This document shows, piece by piece, positions 22,160 through 33,059 of a DNA stretch of 64,000 nt; the first letter of the stretch is position 1, and each line of letters begins with the position of its first letter. The stretch spans positions 1 through 64,000 of the forward strand of contig WNNJ02003129.1 of the NCBI GenBank assembly GCA_012934845.2, given 5' to 3'. Position numbers and translations under genes: made by a program. The stretch is from Pomphorhynchus laevis. Its lineage: Eukaryota; Acanthocephala; Palaeacanthocephala; Echinorhynchida; Pomphorhynchidae. Under the pieces are notes generated by a model, which saw nothing but the letters and a program-made list of their open reading frames with translations, had not been told where the DNA came from and searched no databases.

Positions 22160-22377
22160 TAACTGTAGGTTGCGATAGTTTACAATTTTTAAAACTGCGC
22201 TCCTTGTTGTGTGTTTAAGCTGTTTAAATTTTTTGTTTGTGTATTTATGCTGTTAAAATTTTTCGTTGAGCGGAGCGAGTCGATCTGAATCTGATTGTAT
22301 TTACTTTAGATCTCAAATGTAAGAGTTTCAATAACCAAGACTTATTTTAAGGTAAGGTTCCAAGACTTATTTTAAGG
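22160..22377 (-). promoter_or_regulatory. 5' region (likely internal promoter) of the L2-like LINE
   Basis: This non-coding stretch precedes ORF1. It includes two tandem copies of CCTTAAAATAAGTCTTGG (element sense, near the outer end) and, at 22294-22323, a 30-nt block also found exactly at 49920-49949 in front of the CR1-like LINE. Part of the same region matches 37523-37560 in front of the RLE-type element. LINE promoters normally lie in this position. Promoter activity is inferred. Confidence 0.55.
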
Positions 22378-22401
22378 TTTGAAGATGAAGTATTAGCATT
22401 T
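22378..22401 (+). repeat. 24-nt duplicate of NXT1 coding sequence
   Basis: Identical to 17209-17232 inside NXT1 and in the same orientation. On the other side of the L2-like element, 18070-18080 is identical to the preceding NXT1 bases, 17200-17210. Confidence 0.85.
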
Positions 22402-22454
22402 ATAAAACTTCATTAATAAATGTATAGATAACAATCACGATATACTTTTAAATA

Positions 22455-22950
22455 ATTTAAAAAGTAAAGAAATAATAGGATCAGATTAAAGTAACTATAT
22501 TCCTAAAATAAGGTATAAGTTGTTACCGCTATTAGGACGAAAAATTGTAATTATAATAAAGAATTAAAATCAATATGTAATGATAATATTAGAAACATAA
22601 TGGAAACAGAATGCAATTGTAAAAGTCTTAGTTTTGATAAAATAAATGAACAAATATAAACGCTTATTTAATTTGAAATAAGAAATAATTTTAATTAAAT
22701 TTGCCTAATTAAAACGAAAAGTATTTCATTCAAACTAATTGCCAATGCAGCAGACGAGTTGAACAAACGTCAGCAAACATTAAAAGAACCGAAACGTGAA
22801 ATGTAGATATTGGATAAGTAGCTTATGAGGTTTACCAGCATTGAAATGTAATATCATATATGATGTAAAATGCAACCCATAACATAGAATTAAAGAAAAT
22901 TGTGAATTAAGAAAAGCGTTAACTCACCATAATTTTGGTGAGCTGAACTT
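22455..22950 (+). mobile_element. Penelope-like element fragment carrying a nested ribozyme unit
   Basis: 22460-22660 is highly similar to 52795-53000, the N-terminal ORF region of a PLE. After it comes a unit of about 200 bp with the ribozyme-type repeat (degenerate core near 22826-22870). From about 22876 the PLE ORF text resumes, matching 53001-53046. The copy is a broken fossil. Confidence 0.65.
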
Positions 22951-23269
22951 CATAAACACTATTCATAAATTCATTAATAAAATCATTGATAGCATAACTC
23001 GAATGCATTATTATAATGTATAATATAATATATTATATTATTAATATATTATATGTTAATATATTATTATATTATATATATGAATTTCCACTTTAGCTAG
23101 TCCTTATTCTGATATTATAAGTTCCTCTTGATGACTTGATGATATATAAACCAACAAAATATTCTAAAAAATATATTTGATCTTTAAAGGGAAATTATAA
23201 ATTAATAGTTTATAAATTATAAATTAATCATTATAACTTTGTGTTAGAATGAAAATGAGATATCTTAAG

Positions 23270-23960
23270 AAGGAGCAAAGAAGACATATAATAGGATGAC
23301 CTGGATATGGACTGGAGGTCATTCTTATCGCTATGCGATCCGCAGGCAGACTTTAATAGTATTTTAAAGTGGACTTGAAGGTTGTCTTTCAATAATCATC
23401 CTTGTGATGAACTCTTATAAACTGTTGGAGGATTATTGAATACTCTTAAAATATCGTTTATTTACTTGTAACGATTATAATGCCGTATCGCTATGCGATC
23501 CAAGTGCAGGCTTTAATAATATATCTTAGAAATATACTGCCGAATAACTTTAAGATAACATGTGGGCTTGTCTTGTCATAATCATAATAATGATTATAGG
23601 TTATCAGGAGGAAGACCTATAATATGATGACCTCGATATGGACTAGAAGTAATTCTTATCGCTATGAGATCCGCAGGCAGACTTTAATAGTATTTTAAAG
23701 TAGACTTGACGGTTGTCTCGTAAAAATCATTTTTGTGATGAACCCTTCTAAATTGTGGTGGAGGATCCCTGAACATTCTTAAAATCTAAACCCTACTGAT
23801 AAAGCTCTATAAGCAGAAACCGGTCTAGGGATTTGATTGTAATGGACTATGATTGCTTTTAATACTCAGTTATGCCCGTTTTCCTGTTTATTTATTAGCA
23901 ACAAATATAATACCGTATTGATAAGCGATCCGGAGGCAGGCTTTGCTAATATTTTAATAA
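23270..23960 (+). repeat. Interleaved tandem modules
   Basis: A module of about 190 bp at 23270-23456 recurs at 23600-23790, a 331-bp step between matched positions. A second motif at 23460-23530 recurs at 23886-23960. All four places contain a variant of GCGATCCGCAGGCAGACTTT. No coding potential is seen. Confidence 0.7.
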
Positions 23961-24712
23961 TATATATAGTTTTCAGAGGTTAAACTTTCTAAATACCCGT
24001 CAGCGCAAAAGGTTTGCATGTTGGAAGCCAGTGTAAGGAGTTGAAATCTTTAAAAAATTCCGATTCTGCATAGTTATCTTTTGTATGAAATAGTACATTT
24101 GCTAAGATGTAATGACGGATTTGTTAAAAGCATGGATAATAATGGATTCTCCATTTACCATAAATAATTTATAAATTCAATTATATCCTCTTAACTTAGA
24201 TGTAATGACGAATTCGTCGAAGAATTGTCACCTAATATATCCTAATATATTAACATGCATATCAATGACAGTCACTTATGGAATATTATTTCGTCAATTA
24301 TTGAGGTTTAATTATTAATAGGTGAATAGTTTATTACTGCAGGTAGAAGAGAATGCTTAACCATACGAACTGATTAGGCGTTTTTACAAAATATTCAATT
24401 TTTTGTAAGAAAATGAAAAACAAGTAAACGATAAACGAATCTAATTTACATATATATAACAGAATCATTTTGATCTAGTCAAAAACGTACAAGTTCTCAT
24501 AAATGATAAGAAATGATATTGAGCCTCTTGACTGAATCTACGAGACAGTGAGAATGCCAAACAAAGGTTGGGAATCATCTTCAAGTTACAATAGGACAGC
24601 TTATTTACTATATAAATCGAATCGTTGATGCATCTACAGATCAAATATCAAACATCAGTTTTGCTCAGTAGTTCTCCTCCTCTTTCTGCTTATGATAATA
24701 CGCTGTTAATAA
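23961..24712. other. No gene recognised
   Basis: AT-rich, downstream of the unrecognised minus-strand gene. TAACTTAGATGTAATGACGAAT-type text occurs in two diverged versions, at about 24100 and 24200. The 3' UTR of the neighbouring gene probably lies here. Confidence 0.4.
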
Positions 24713-26204
24713 TCATTGGACAAACTGATCGTAATGATTGCTGTTGGAGTGACTTTCAAGAAGAAGGAGAACGTTTTTACTGCATTCCTCTGGAGGAAGC
24801 AAATTAAAGATATTAGAAATTGTTCCTCTGATGGTATTTTCCGTTAATACGTGACGCTTTGCCATAATCAATTCCATAAGATGGATTAACCGGATAGCGG
24901 AAGAAACACTTCCTGTGTACTGAACAATAGCTGAGCAACTCAATAAGAAAAGGTTGAGGAAACCAGCGTCCTCATTTATCCAGCAGTTCCAGTCTTCAAT
25001 GATTTCGAGTAAGGGATTTAGAAATTTATAGCCGATAGTTGACATACGATTTACGGTGCTGTTTGCATGTAAAAGTATATTTTTGTTGGAAAACGCATTT
25101 TCATCGATTTCGGACGGAAACAACAAGTGGTAATAGGGCTTTGCTGAATAAGCTAATCCCGATTTGTAGTGGACTGATCTGTTTACGCTATTATCAGTCA
25201 CACCAACTGATTTTGATAATGCCGTACATATTTCAATGAGAGCATTGAGTGCCTTAGCACGCGAAGGAATATCTCTTGCACCTGAGTCCTTAGGAAATAT
25301 TAATTCAATAAGTATGTTACATGTCATTTCAGGAAACCGAATACCAACAGTAATGAGTCCATCAGGCACTGCTTTGGATTTTAAAAGCTTTGCGATTATA
25401 GCTTTAAGGTTTAAGATAACAGTTCGCTTATTTGCTAATTGTAAACAGCTATTCAGCTTAGCAAAATCAGTAGTAGTATGGTCGCTATTAAGAAAGTCAG
25501 CGAGACATGTGTCCGGTGTAACATTCTCAAAATTGTCGAACGGTAGTAAGAAGTCTGCAGTATCACTATCACCGTCAAGGTGATCATCATTGGTAGCATC
25601 ATCCATATCGCAGCAATCATCGCTATCCCTGCAATCTTCTGTCGAACCGTTATCATCATCTCCCCGGACTTGTTCGTCAACATGTGTAACTTCCGGTATA
25701 GCAAAAGATGCGGCCTTGGAATAAAGCCTAAGGAGTTCCAGGCTCATTATTTTAGAATCAAATTTTAATTCATTGTTTGGGCAAGTTATCCTTGATATAA
25801 TATTTGAGATTACAGTTGCACTTTTATATCTATTGGCCTTCGATAGGTATTTACCCACGTCCACAAATACCTGTGTCCGTATTTCATTAGCAATTGACGG
25901 GCGTTTTGCCAAACAGACTAATATAGTACGGCTTAGTGCCAAGTCTTCCTGTTCATCACATTCACAGCTCCATTGATCGCACGCCCTCTGGCACAATTCG
26001 AACAGCAATTCCGGGTTTCGATTACTCAAAATGCCAGCAAGGTTAATTTGCCCTTCTTCCTGCAAAGGCCTGCACAGTAACCTGCTTGACAAAACGAAAC
26101 ACCGAATTTCATTTGACTGAGTGACAGCGTCTGTGAGTATATATTCAATATGCGCTTTTTCCAAATTGTCTATTATAAGACTAAGTAATCGTTTTATCAA
26201 TGAA
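24713..26204 (-). CDS. Unrecognised helical protein, large 3' exon
   Basis: About 495 codons open to a TGA at 24713-24715. There is no ATG near the upstream end, and an acceptor-like TTAG ends at 26205, so this is probably an internal-to-terminal exon. The translation is rich in Leu/Ile helices with regular hydrophobic spacing, as in HEAT/ARM-type repeats. A strongly acidic, Cys-containing low-complexity insert (DDDNGSTEDCRDSDDCCDMD and following) lies around residues 190-235. The helices resume after it (NKRTVILNLKAIIAKLLKS; SAIRLIHLMELIMAKRHVL). I do not recognise the family. The exon at 27.1-27.7 kb lies upstream on the same strand with similar composition and could belong to the same gene. 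Confidence 0.6.
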
Positions 26205-27081
26205 CTAATGTGTTTTATCTTTTAACTACTTAAATGTTTAAGCCGATAGAATAGAAATTTAAAATAAATTGCAGAATAATTGACAAATGGTTGATATTTT
26301 GCTTGTTCATCATATGCTACTTTTGTGAGATATAGACTTGGTCTATTATTCACGATAGTGTTGACCTGGATCTACTTGGACTTTAATCTAAGGCAGCATC
26401 GTTCTCTCTCTATACTGGACGTTATAAAACACTCGCGGCCAAGTATTTATAAAGATCAAAATGCCGTACATAGAAGCGACATTGCTGATAAGCGATGCAT
26501 ATTTACTTTGACGGATGTCAATGCTTAACATCAACTAATATTGATATTTTGAATATCCTATATTTTACTAATTCGTGGATATTTTACATTGCGCAACAAA
26601 AAATATCCCTTGTGTAACAACGGATATATCACTTTTAATTAAAAACATACGTAAATCATTGTTCAATCAACTTTAACAAATTTTTAAATTTTATTTTAAC
26701 AACTTTAACTCTATTTTTACAAATATAGAGAAACTTAGGTTCTTGACGTAAATAGAATTTTACCGATCATTTAACAAATGATTGGTATTTTTTAAAATTA
26801 AATAAAAATTAATCAATTTTAAAACAACGATCATCTCGTAGCGTTTGAAGTTGAGCCAAAAATATACAATGATCATTCGGGCTACGGGTAAAATATCACA
26901 AATTAAAAGAAAAACTTACGAATCCAAAATATGTAAATTGCCTGAAAGTCAACTAAGCCAGACCGTCGTATCGCAAACGTTACAAAATATTTCGATTGCA
27001 GTTTCGTATTATCAAAAATCACACCTTTATCTTGCATAAAAACCGTAATTAAAAGCTCACAACATGATAAGGCTTACTTGG
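26205..27081. other. Intron or intergenic, no exon recognised
   Basis: AT-rich. It separates the two minus-strand open regions and would be an intron if they are one gene. No convincing small exon was seen. Confidence 0.35.
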
Positions 27082-27675
27082 CTAAGCCAAATAAACCAAA
27101 ACTACTATGCTAAGCAGATTGAAATTCAAGTAATTATGAAAAAGTCTAGGATTGGGGTCGATAAAACACATTAATTCACTAATGTGAGATCCAGCGTAAG
27201 TTCCTTTGACTAAAATATCACAAACTAAACTTAATTTTGCCCCATTTGTACGCAGAAACACCGGTAAATTCTTCCAGCCGAGAATGCAGCTTTTACATAA
27301 GAGAATAGTTGAAATGATAGGGGCATCAGTTAAAAGTTCATCAGCTAATGTCGATAGCACTTTAAGCTGATAATCGTTCTCATCGAGTTGGCCAAGGAAA
27401 ATACACGGCGCGTTGATAATCAGCGAACAAATACGAGGAATTGAAAAGCCCTTGTTTGATGAACTATCATCACTTGATAACGACTCCAGTTCCAAAACGA
27501 CTTCTCTCAACAGAAGCGAGTTCTGCAAAATAACAGCAAGACTTAGTTTTTGACTGGAAAGCAATAAATTATGTCTTTGAAGAAGAACTGCTAATAAAAA
27601 ATATAACGGTTTTGATTTTAACGACTCATCATTAATGTTCATCAGATCTATAAGTTTACAACGAATAACGTCCAT
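27082..27675 (-). CDS. Unrecognised Leu-rich protein or 5' exon
   Basis: 197 codons from an ATG placed directly after an acceptor (TTGGTATTGCAG then ATG). They begin MDVIRCKLIDLMNINDESLK and end with a TAG at 27082. Helical text such as KLSLAVILQNSLLLREVVLE and STLADELLTDAP suggests an alpha-solenoid, similar in character to the exon at 24.7-26.2 kb. The hydrophobic last 12 residues may be intron read-through, because possible GT donors occur before the stop. It is either a separate small gene or the first coding exon of the downstream one. No family was recognised. Confidence 0.5.
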   Translation of the reverse strand: MDVIRCKLIDLMNINDESLKSKPLYFLLAVLLQRHNLLLSSQKLSLAVILQNSLLLREVVLELESLSSDDSSSNKGFSIPRICSLIINAPCIFLGQLDENDYQLKVLSTLADELLTDAPIISTILLCKSCILGWKNLPVFLRTNGAKLSLVCDILVKGTYAGSHISELMCFIDPNPRLFHNYLNFNLLSIVVLVYLA

Positions 27676-28397
27676 CTGCAATACCAAAATATACCATTAA
27701 GATAGTCAAATAGTTTTATTTAAAAAATTATCAGTAATTTAAATTTTAAATATTAACAAACAAACATTCACAACAATACGCAAGTGACTTAATCTTAGTA
27801 TTCGATTGATCGACCAAACAATCGATCACTCATTAACAATTATTAATCACCAAAACTGAAATTAGTATTAAAATTCTTTAGACAAATTGAAAAATAATCA
27901 AATTCAACTAACTGTATTAAAATGAACATCAAAAATATTTGATGTTCATCAAAATATTTGATGGGTTTTAAGAATTATTAGAACATTTACGAATGGAGAA
28001 GGAATCTTATATTTACTGTCATTTAAATCACAATGCATAATTTACAGGTGAATGTTTTAATCATCAATTCGTTAATGTATTATGTTATAAGCAAAATTAA
28101 GCTACCTATTTTATTCTATCGTATGAAAGTGATTTCCTTTTGCCTATTATACAGAAAACTTATTTTATAATTATGATAATGACTAATAATCGATTTATGT
28201 TGACCGAAACGTTGTTACAATTTACATTAACAAATTTTTCTCGTGTGGATAATTAATAATGCCTAAAAAACAAAAAATAACTAATTTGTGCAAACCAAAC
28301 AAAAATTGAAAAAATTAACTCATTCAATTTGAAAAACTCCTTTATTTTGAAGCTTGCTGATTTAAAAATCAAAATATTAAACATAAAATACTGTGTT
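27676..28397. other. Intergenic, no gene recognised
   Basis: AT-rich spacer between two minus-strand genes, containing the 3' end of RPL9 and the upstream region of the unrecognised gene. Confidence 0.4.
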
Positions 28398-31300
28398 TTA
28401 TTCGCATGTTGATTTTTCACTAACATATATTCCGTCAAGGAAACAACGAATATCCTTCTTTTTTACAAGAACCGAATGATGAATGGATGCAGCTATAAAA
28501 AAAGAACTTTTAGAAAACACAATAGATAATCACAAACATACCGGATTGGGACACGTTTCCTATCGAGTTACCTTCAAGCACTAGTTGGTCCTTTACATCT
28601 TTAGACACAGTGACGGTTACACCGGGTAGCATAGGTATTTTACGTGTGATCTTTTCACCGAGAAAGTTCCTTATCTCCAACACATTTCCATTTTCAATCG
28701 CAACACAATTGATCGGAAAGTGAGCATAGGCTCCACGCATTTTGTATCTAAATCCCTAAAAGTATTTAAGAACTTATTGTTCACTAACATACACATACGG
28801 ACGTAGATTTTAATCAATTAATAAGCTGCTAACAATATTAATAAAAAAAATAAAAAAGAAACGAACTACGAACAAAATGTGATCAAACACTTGACAGGTA
28901 TTTGCATCAATATTTATCTTTAGTAACTTATAGTAACTTAAATCATGGAATTTCCCAAATGCAAGGCCATCATTTTTGTTTTAATATCAGCTATCAAGTA
29001 CTGTATAAAGCTTCAGTTAACTGGTTTAATTATTACATCTTATCTAAAAAATAATCATCCATTGTGTAATAGATGTCATACCGTATCGAATTATATTTAA
29101 TATTATGAATTAATAGTCTCTATTATTAGAATTAATAGTATGGCTAAAACAAACACATCGTTTAGGAAATTTGAATATATTTTTAAACATGCACAAATAT
29201 TTACATTATATTTTTACTATAATTTAAATTCATTATTTATTATTATTTATACTTCAGGTATATATCTAGATGGCTGTTTTGACTGCTCACATATAACTAC
29301 AACAAAAAAAATAATAAAAAACAAAGATAAGATAAACGTTGATAGATTTAGCATAGGATATGTCCGCGATGTTATCTATAAGACTATTCCACGAGTTGAT
29401 CGCTCAATGTAGAAGTCGGAATGATATGGGATTCTTCCGTGAATCAAAATTACTATTTTTTTGGAATGTCCTTTACTTCCCATTCTCTTATGAAAAGTAG
29501 ATGACATTCCAAAATTATATTATTTAAATACTTTTAAATGTTATTTATTAGTGTAGAGAGTGAAATAGAAATTTTTTATTTTAAAAATATCGAATTTTCG
29601 ATACTCAACTGTTATCAGGATAAAATTGTACAAAATATTTTTACTGTTTAATTATTTGTAAAGCTGTCAATTGCATTACTTGGCGCAGCAGATCAAAAGT
29701 GTCAATTGTGCATTTTACATTGTGCAGCGGATTGAACGAATAGATATGCTCCTAATTAAATATTAGCATAAAAAATTAATATAAAACACAAATTAATAAA
29801 TTAACATTAAACTCAAAACAATAAAACTGAAATATTAAATAAAATAATAAATAAACATTAAATGAATGAAAACTTGCAATTATATTAAAACAATTATATA
29901 AAACAACAATTAAATTAATAAAAAAATAAGAATTCAATATCTGGCCTATTATTATGCATCAGTAAATTTATATTTTTGTGCATAAAATATGCTTCTTGTA
30001 AAAAATTAATATAAACACAAATTAAACAGAAAACTCAAGAATTAAATTAATACAAGAATCAAAAAAATACAATTATAAAATGTTTGTTATTAATTCAATA
30101 TTAATTCAATACATTATTTTGTGCATAAAATATGTTTCTTGTATTTTATTTTCTGAAACATTATTTTCAACTGAAATCACTTGACCATTTTCAAAGTTTA
30201 TTCTATGGTTATTGTTCAAGGAGTGATCTCTTACAACCCCAGATCATGTTCCTCTTTTAATAGAATATTTGTGTTGGTCCATACGTTTAGACAATCCTTA
30301 CCCTGATTGATCTATCACAACATTCACATGTATTCAAAATAATTACATATTATATAACTAATATCATATCAACTAATTACATATTCACACCATCCTTATT
30401 GTAATTAGGTTTTCGTTTAAACCTAAGTATTTTTATTTTAAGCATCTTTTGATAATATACAATTATGCTTTGTGTGCCATTTTTAAAACGCTAAATGTGA
30501 TCAATTATTCTACCATTCCATCTATCATTAATATAGGGTATACCTATATATTTTGTTTCGAGTTTAGGTCCTATCAATTTTCTCCTAATACTATTTCCTC
30601 AAAAATATGATTTTGAAAAACAGCCCAAGTAGAATGATATTCACTACTTAGGATACTTCCCGGAATTATATCAACACTTTTCGATTTAAGATAGCTACAA
30701 GAGCAGATTGTATTCGATCTCAATAAAAGTAACGAAGCTGCAGAAATTTTCTATTTTCTAGGAATATTACTTTCTCAGCTTACAATATTCGGATGGCTAC
30801 CAATTTTTGGGAAACCTCAGTTTCTGTAAGGGATCTTATAATCTTAACATCAAGAAAGGATATCATACAATTTTATTGTTTCGTTAATGTCCACTGAATA
30901 TTTAAGTCAGCATTATGTAATGAATCCAAGAAATAATCTGGGATAAACGGTTCATTCAAAAGGATAAAAGCATCATCCACATACCTAAGACAAGTGTGAA
31001 TGGAATTCATATCCTTTAAATGTGTGAGTTCCCACGTTCTCATGTATATTTCAGCAAGTACTAAAGCTGGGGGATTACCCATAGACAAACCATTAACGTT
31101 TTCCCAAATTTCACCTTCAAATTGAAAATTAATATTCGTGATACATAATTTGAGTAAAGTTATACAATCAAATGAATTTAAATGTCTAACAAATTCCTTA
31201 TTTACTAATAATTCAGATGCCAAACTTATAGACTCTAACAATTGGGTGTTTGTAAAATGAGATTTGACGTCAAAATCATTATTTTATCGGAGATGTCGAT

Positions 31301-32432
31301 ATTCTGTACACGTTTTGCTAACAGCATCCCATCTCCCATATACTTTTAAATATAAAAATTATCTCTATATACATCTCTATATATACTTTTAAATATAATT
31401 TACATCGTTAATTTTAAATTAAAAAATTATTTATAATGTATCATTTTAATGTATAATTCGAATTTTAGTCTAATTTTAAAATTTTTACAGATTTACTCAT
31501 ATTTTTATGAAATTTTATTTTCTTTAATTTAATAATTTAATTTTTAAAATTTGACTAAAATTCTAATTTATTCATCGTTTTGTGAATTTTGATATTCGTA
31601 AATCTTTTATTCAATTATCAAAATTAGACTAAAATTAAAATTATAAATTAAAATTTTCAATGATAAATTATAAGTAATAGTTTAATTTTAAATTAAAAAG
31701 CTTGAAAATATAATTTGTATTAAAAATTACATTCAGATTATATCAAGCAGCAATACAATTATACTATATATATCAGATGTGTTGGTTACAAATAATTAAT
31801 TAAACGTTATAAGTAAACATAAAATCTTCTATTAAATGGTCAAGTCCGAATATCCTTCAAACAAATCTAATATTTCGTTAAAGCACATTTGATTTAAGTA
31901 TAATAAACTATTTAACTGTATACTGATCATTAAGATATGCCAGGGTAAGGCTAGAAATGACTTCTTGCTCGTATATAACAGAGGTGAGAGTAAGGCCGAT
32001 GTTTCGTATATCTTCTACCTTGCGTTATCATAGAGTAAATAAGCAACATCACAATATAATGTCGATTAAACAATTGCCATATAAAGTAAAATAGAACGGT
32101 TATTAAACATGTATTGGACCTGTATAAGACTTACCTTGGTAACACCCTTGATCATGTTGCTGATATGTCCTAGAATTGAACGAACAGTAGCTTGACCTTT
32201 ACGATTAGCGAACCATTTTTCAACAGAAATCGTCTGACCAACTTTCCTGATGATAACGGTGCAGTGACTAAAATCGCGTTCCAAAACTCCTCTAGGTCCT
32301 TTAACTGTGACTTTTCTTGCCTTTATTTTTACGTCAACTAAAATAAAGTACTTTGACAAAAAAATAAATACATTTATTACACATACCATCTGCGGGAATC
32401 GTTATAGATTCTTTGGTTTCAATGGGACGCAT
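28398..32432 (-). CDS. RPL9: 60S ribosomal protein L9 (uL6), four exons
   Basis: Exons are 32432-32387, 32337-32135, 28755-28542 and 28492-28398, with GT donors and AG acceptors at every junction. Together they encode 185 residues, close to the usual 190 or so. The protein reads [15 protein letters not shown], then [73 protein letters not shown], and finally [18 protein letters not shown]. These are the conserved uL6 blocks. It is a structural protein of the large ribosomal subunit near the factor-binding site. The second intron is 3.4 kb and hosts a Penelope-like fossil; the other two are 49 bp. An acceptor-like AG lies directly before the ATG, and AATAAA overlaps the stop codon. The usual ALIQQ motif is replaced by AASIHHSV. 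Confidence 0.96.
30130..31290 (-). mobile_element. Penelope-like element fossil in RPL9 intron
   Basis: In minus-strand order: an RT part at 31241-30873 with [32 protein letters not shown] and [11 protein letters not shown] (the PLE pattern G.AMGSPLSPVLA.I.M..WE and RYVDD). Near 30330-30130 comes a GIY-YIG-type part, with CECCDRS and [14 protein letters not shown] then [16 protein letters not shown]. The order RT then GIY-YIG is that of canonical PLEs. It is broken by several interruptions and old. Confidence 0.75.
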
Positions 32433-33055
32433 CTACATTTTAAAAGAGATATTTTTACTAAAGATCAGCTATGTTACGAAATTAGCTGTTTTAAATTATC
32501 AAAATAGTATAAATTAATATATAAATTGTTATTTTCAATTAATAGAAAATTTGTACAAGTAATATTATTTAAAATGCAACAATTTATCAATGAATATTGT
32601 ATAGATGCGAAGATTAAGCGAAAATTTACTGACACAACCCGGTAATGAGTCAAAAAACTATCTGAGAAAGTTGCAGATTTTGCAATACACATCGCAAGAA
32701 CACGAATAAATGATATTTGCCTTGAATGCTTTTAAAGTATGCAGGTTGATACCATTGAATAAGTGTCCAGGTATTCGCCCATAGGAATCGAAGAAGTACT
32801 GCATCGAATTGTAGAATTTGCACTCTCCAAGCGCATTCACTGTGAGTTGATCAAGGTTGCGGGCAAAGTTCAATATGTGAGGGGCAACGATGTGGAATAG
32901 AATCGACAATCCATTTGATTATAAGAGAATTTGAAAAGTCGAATGATAAGTGTATTCTAATACTAGATGCTTAATACGCATTTAATTGTGTAAACAGACA
33001 TACAGCTCTTTAAAACATGAATAAAATATGTCCGTCAATGACGATTATACTAAGT
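32433..33055. other. Upstream of RPL9; no recognised gene
   Basis: The proximal part should hold the RPL9 promoter. At 32909-32658 (-) an 83-codon frame has more balanced composition (NFARNLDQLTVNALGECKFY), but I cannot assign it. It could be a host exon or part of a transposon. Confidence 0.35.
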
Positions 33056-33059
33056 AATT

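Larger units (their letters stand above)
18081..22377 (-). mobile_element. Whole L2-like LINE, apparently intact
   Basis: A two-ORF non-LTR retrotransposon reading right to left: 5' region (about 22160-22377), ORF1 (22159-21020), ORF2 (21056-18159), a short 3' UTR and a T8 run at the extreme 3' end. It is much richer in G+C than the host sequence. Both ORFs are uninterrupted. The 3' terminal block (CACG then TAAAATAAATCC in element sense) recurs at the ends of the decayed copies at 34.2, 35.3 and 58.0 kb. The C-terminal ORF2 segments (RSFLVAASLAWNQLPLDVR; FKHLLRSHL) are typical of the L2/CR1 group. No long target-site duplication is visible; the flanks instead resemble a split piece of NXT1. 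Confidence 0.85.

Noticed and set aside
29140-29412. Frame with [11 protein letters not shown] resembling a GIY-YIG start
   Set aside because: Only a few residues fit, and nothing after them follows the nuclease pattern.
32658-32909. 83-codon minus-strand frame upstream of RPL9
   Set aside because: Balanced composition, but no start or splice evidence and no family. Mentioned only as unexplained.
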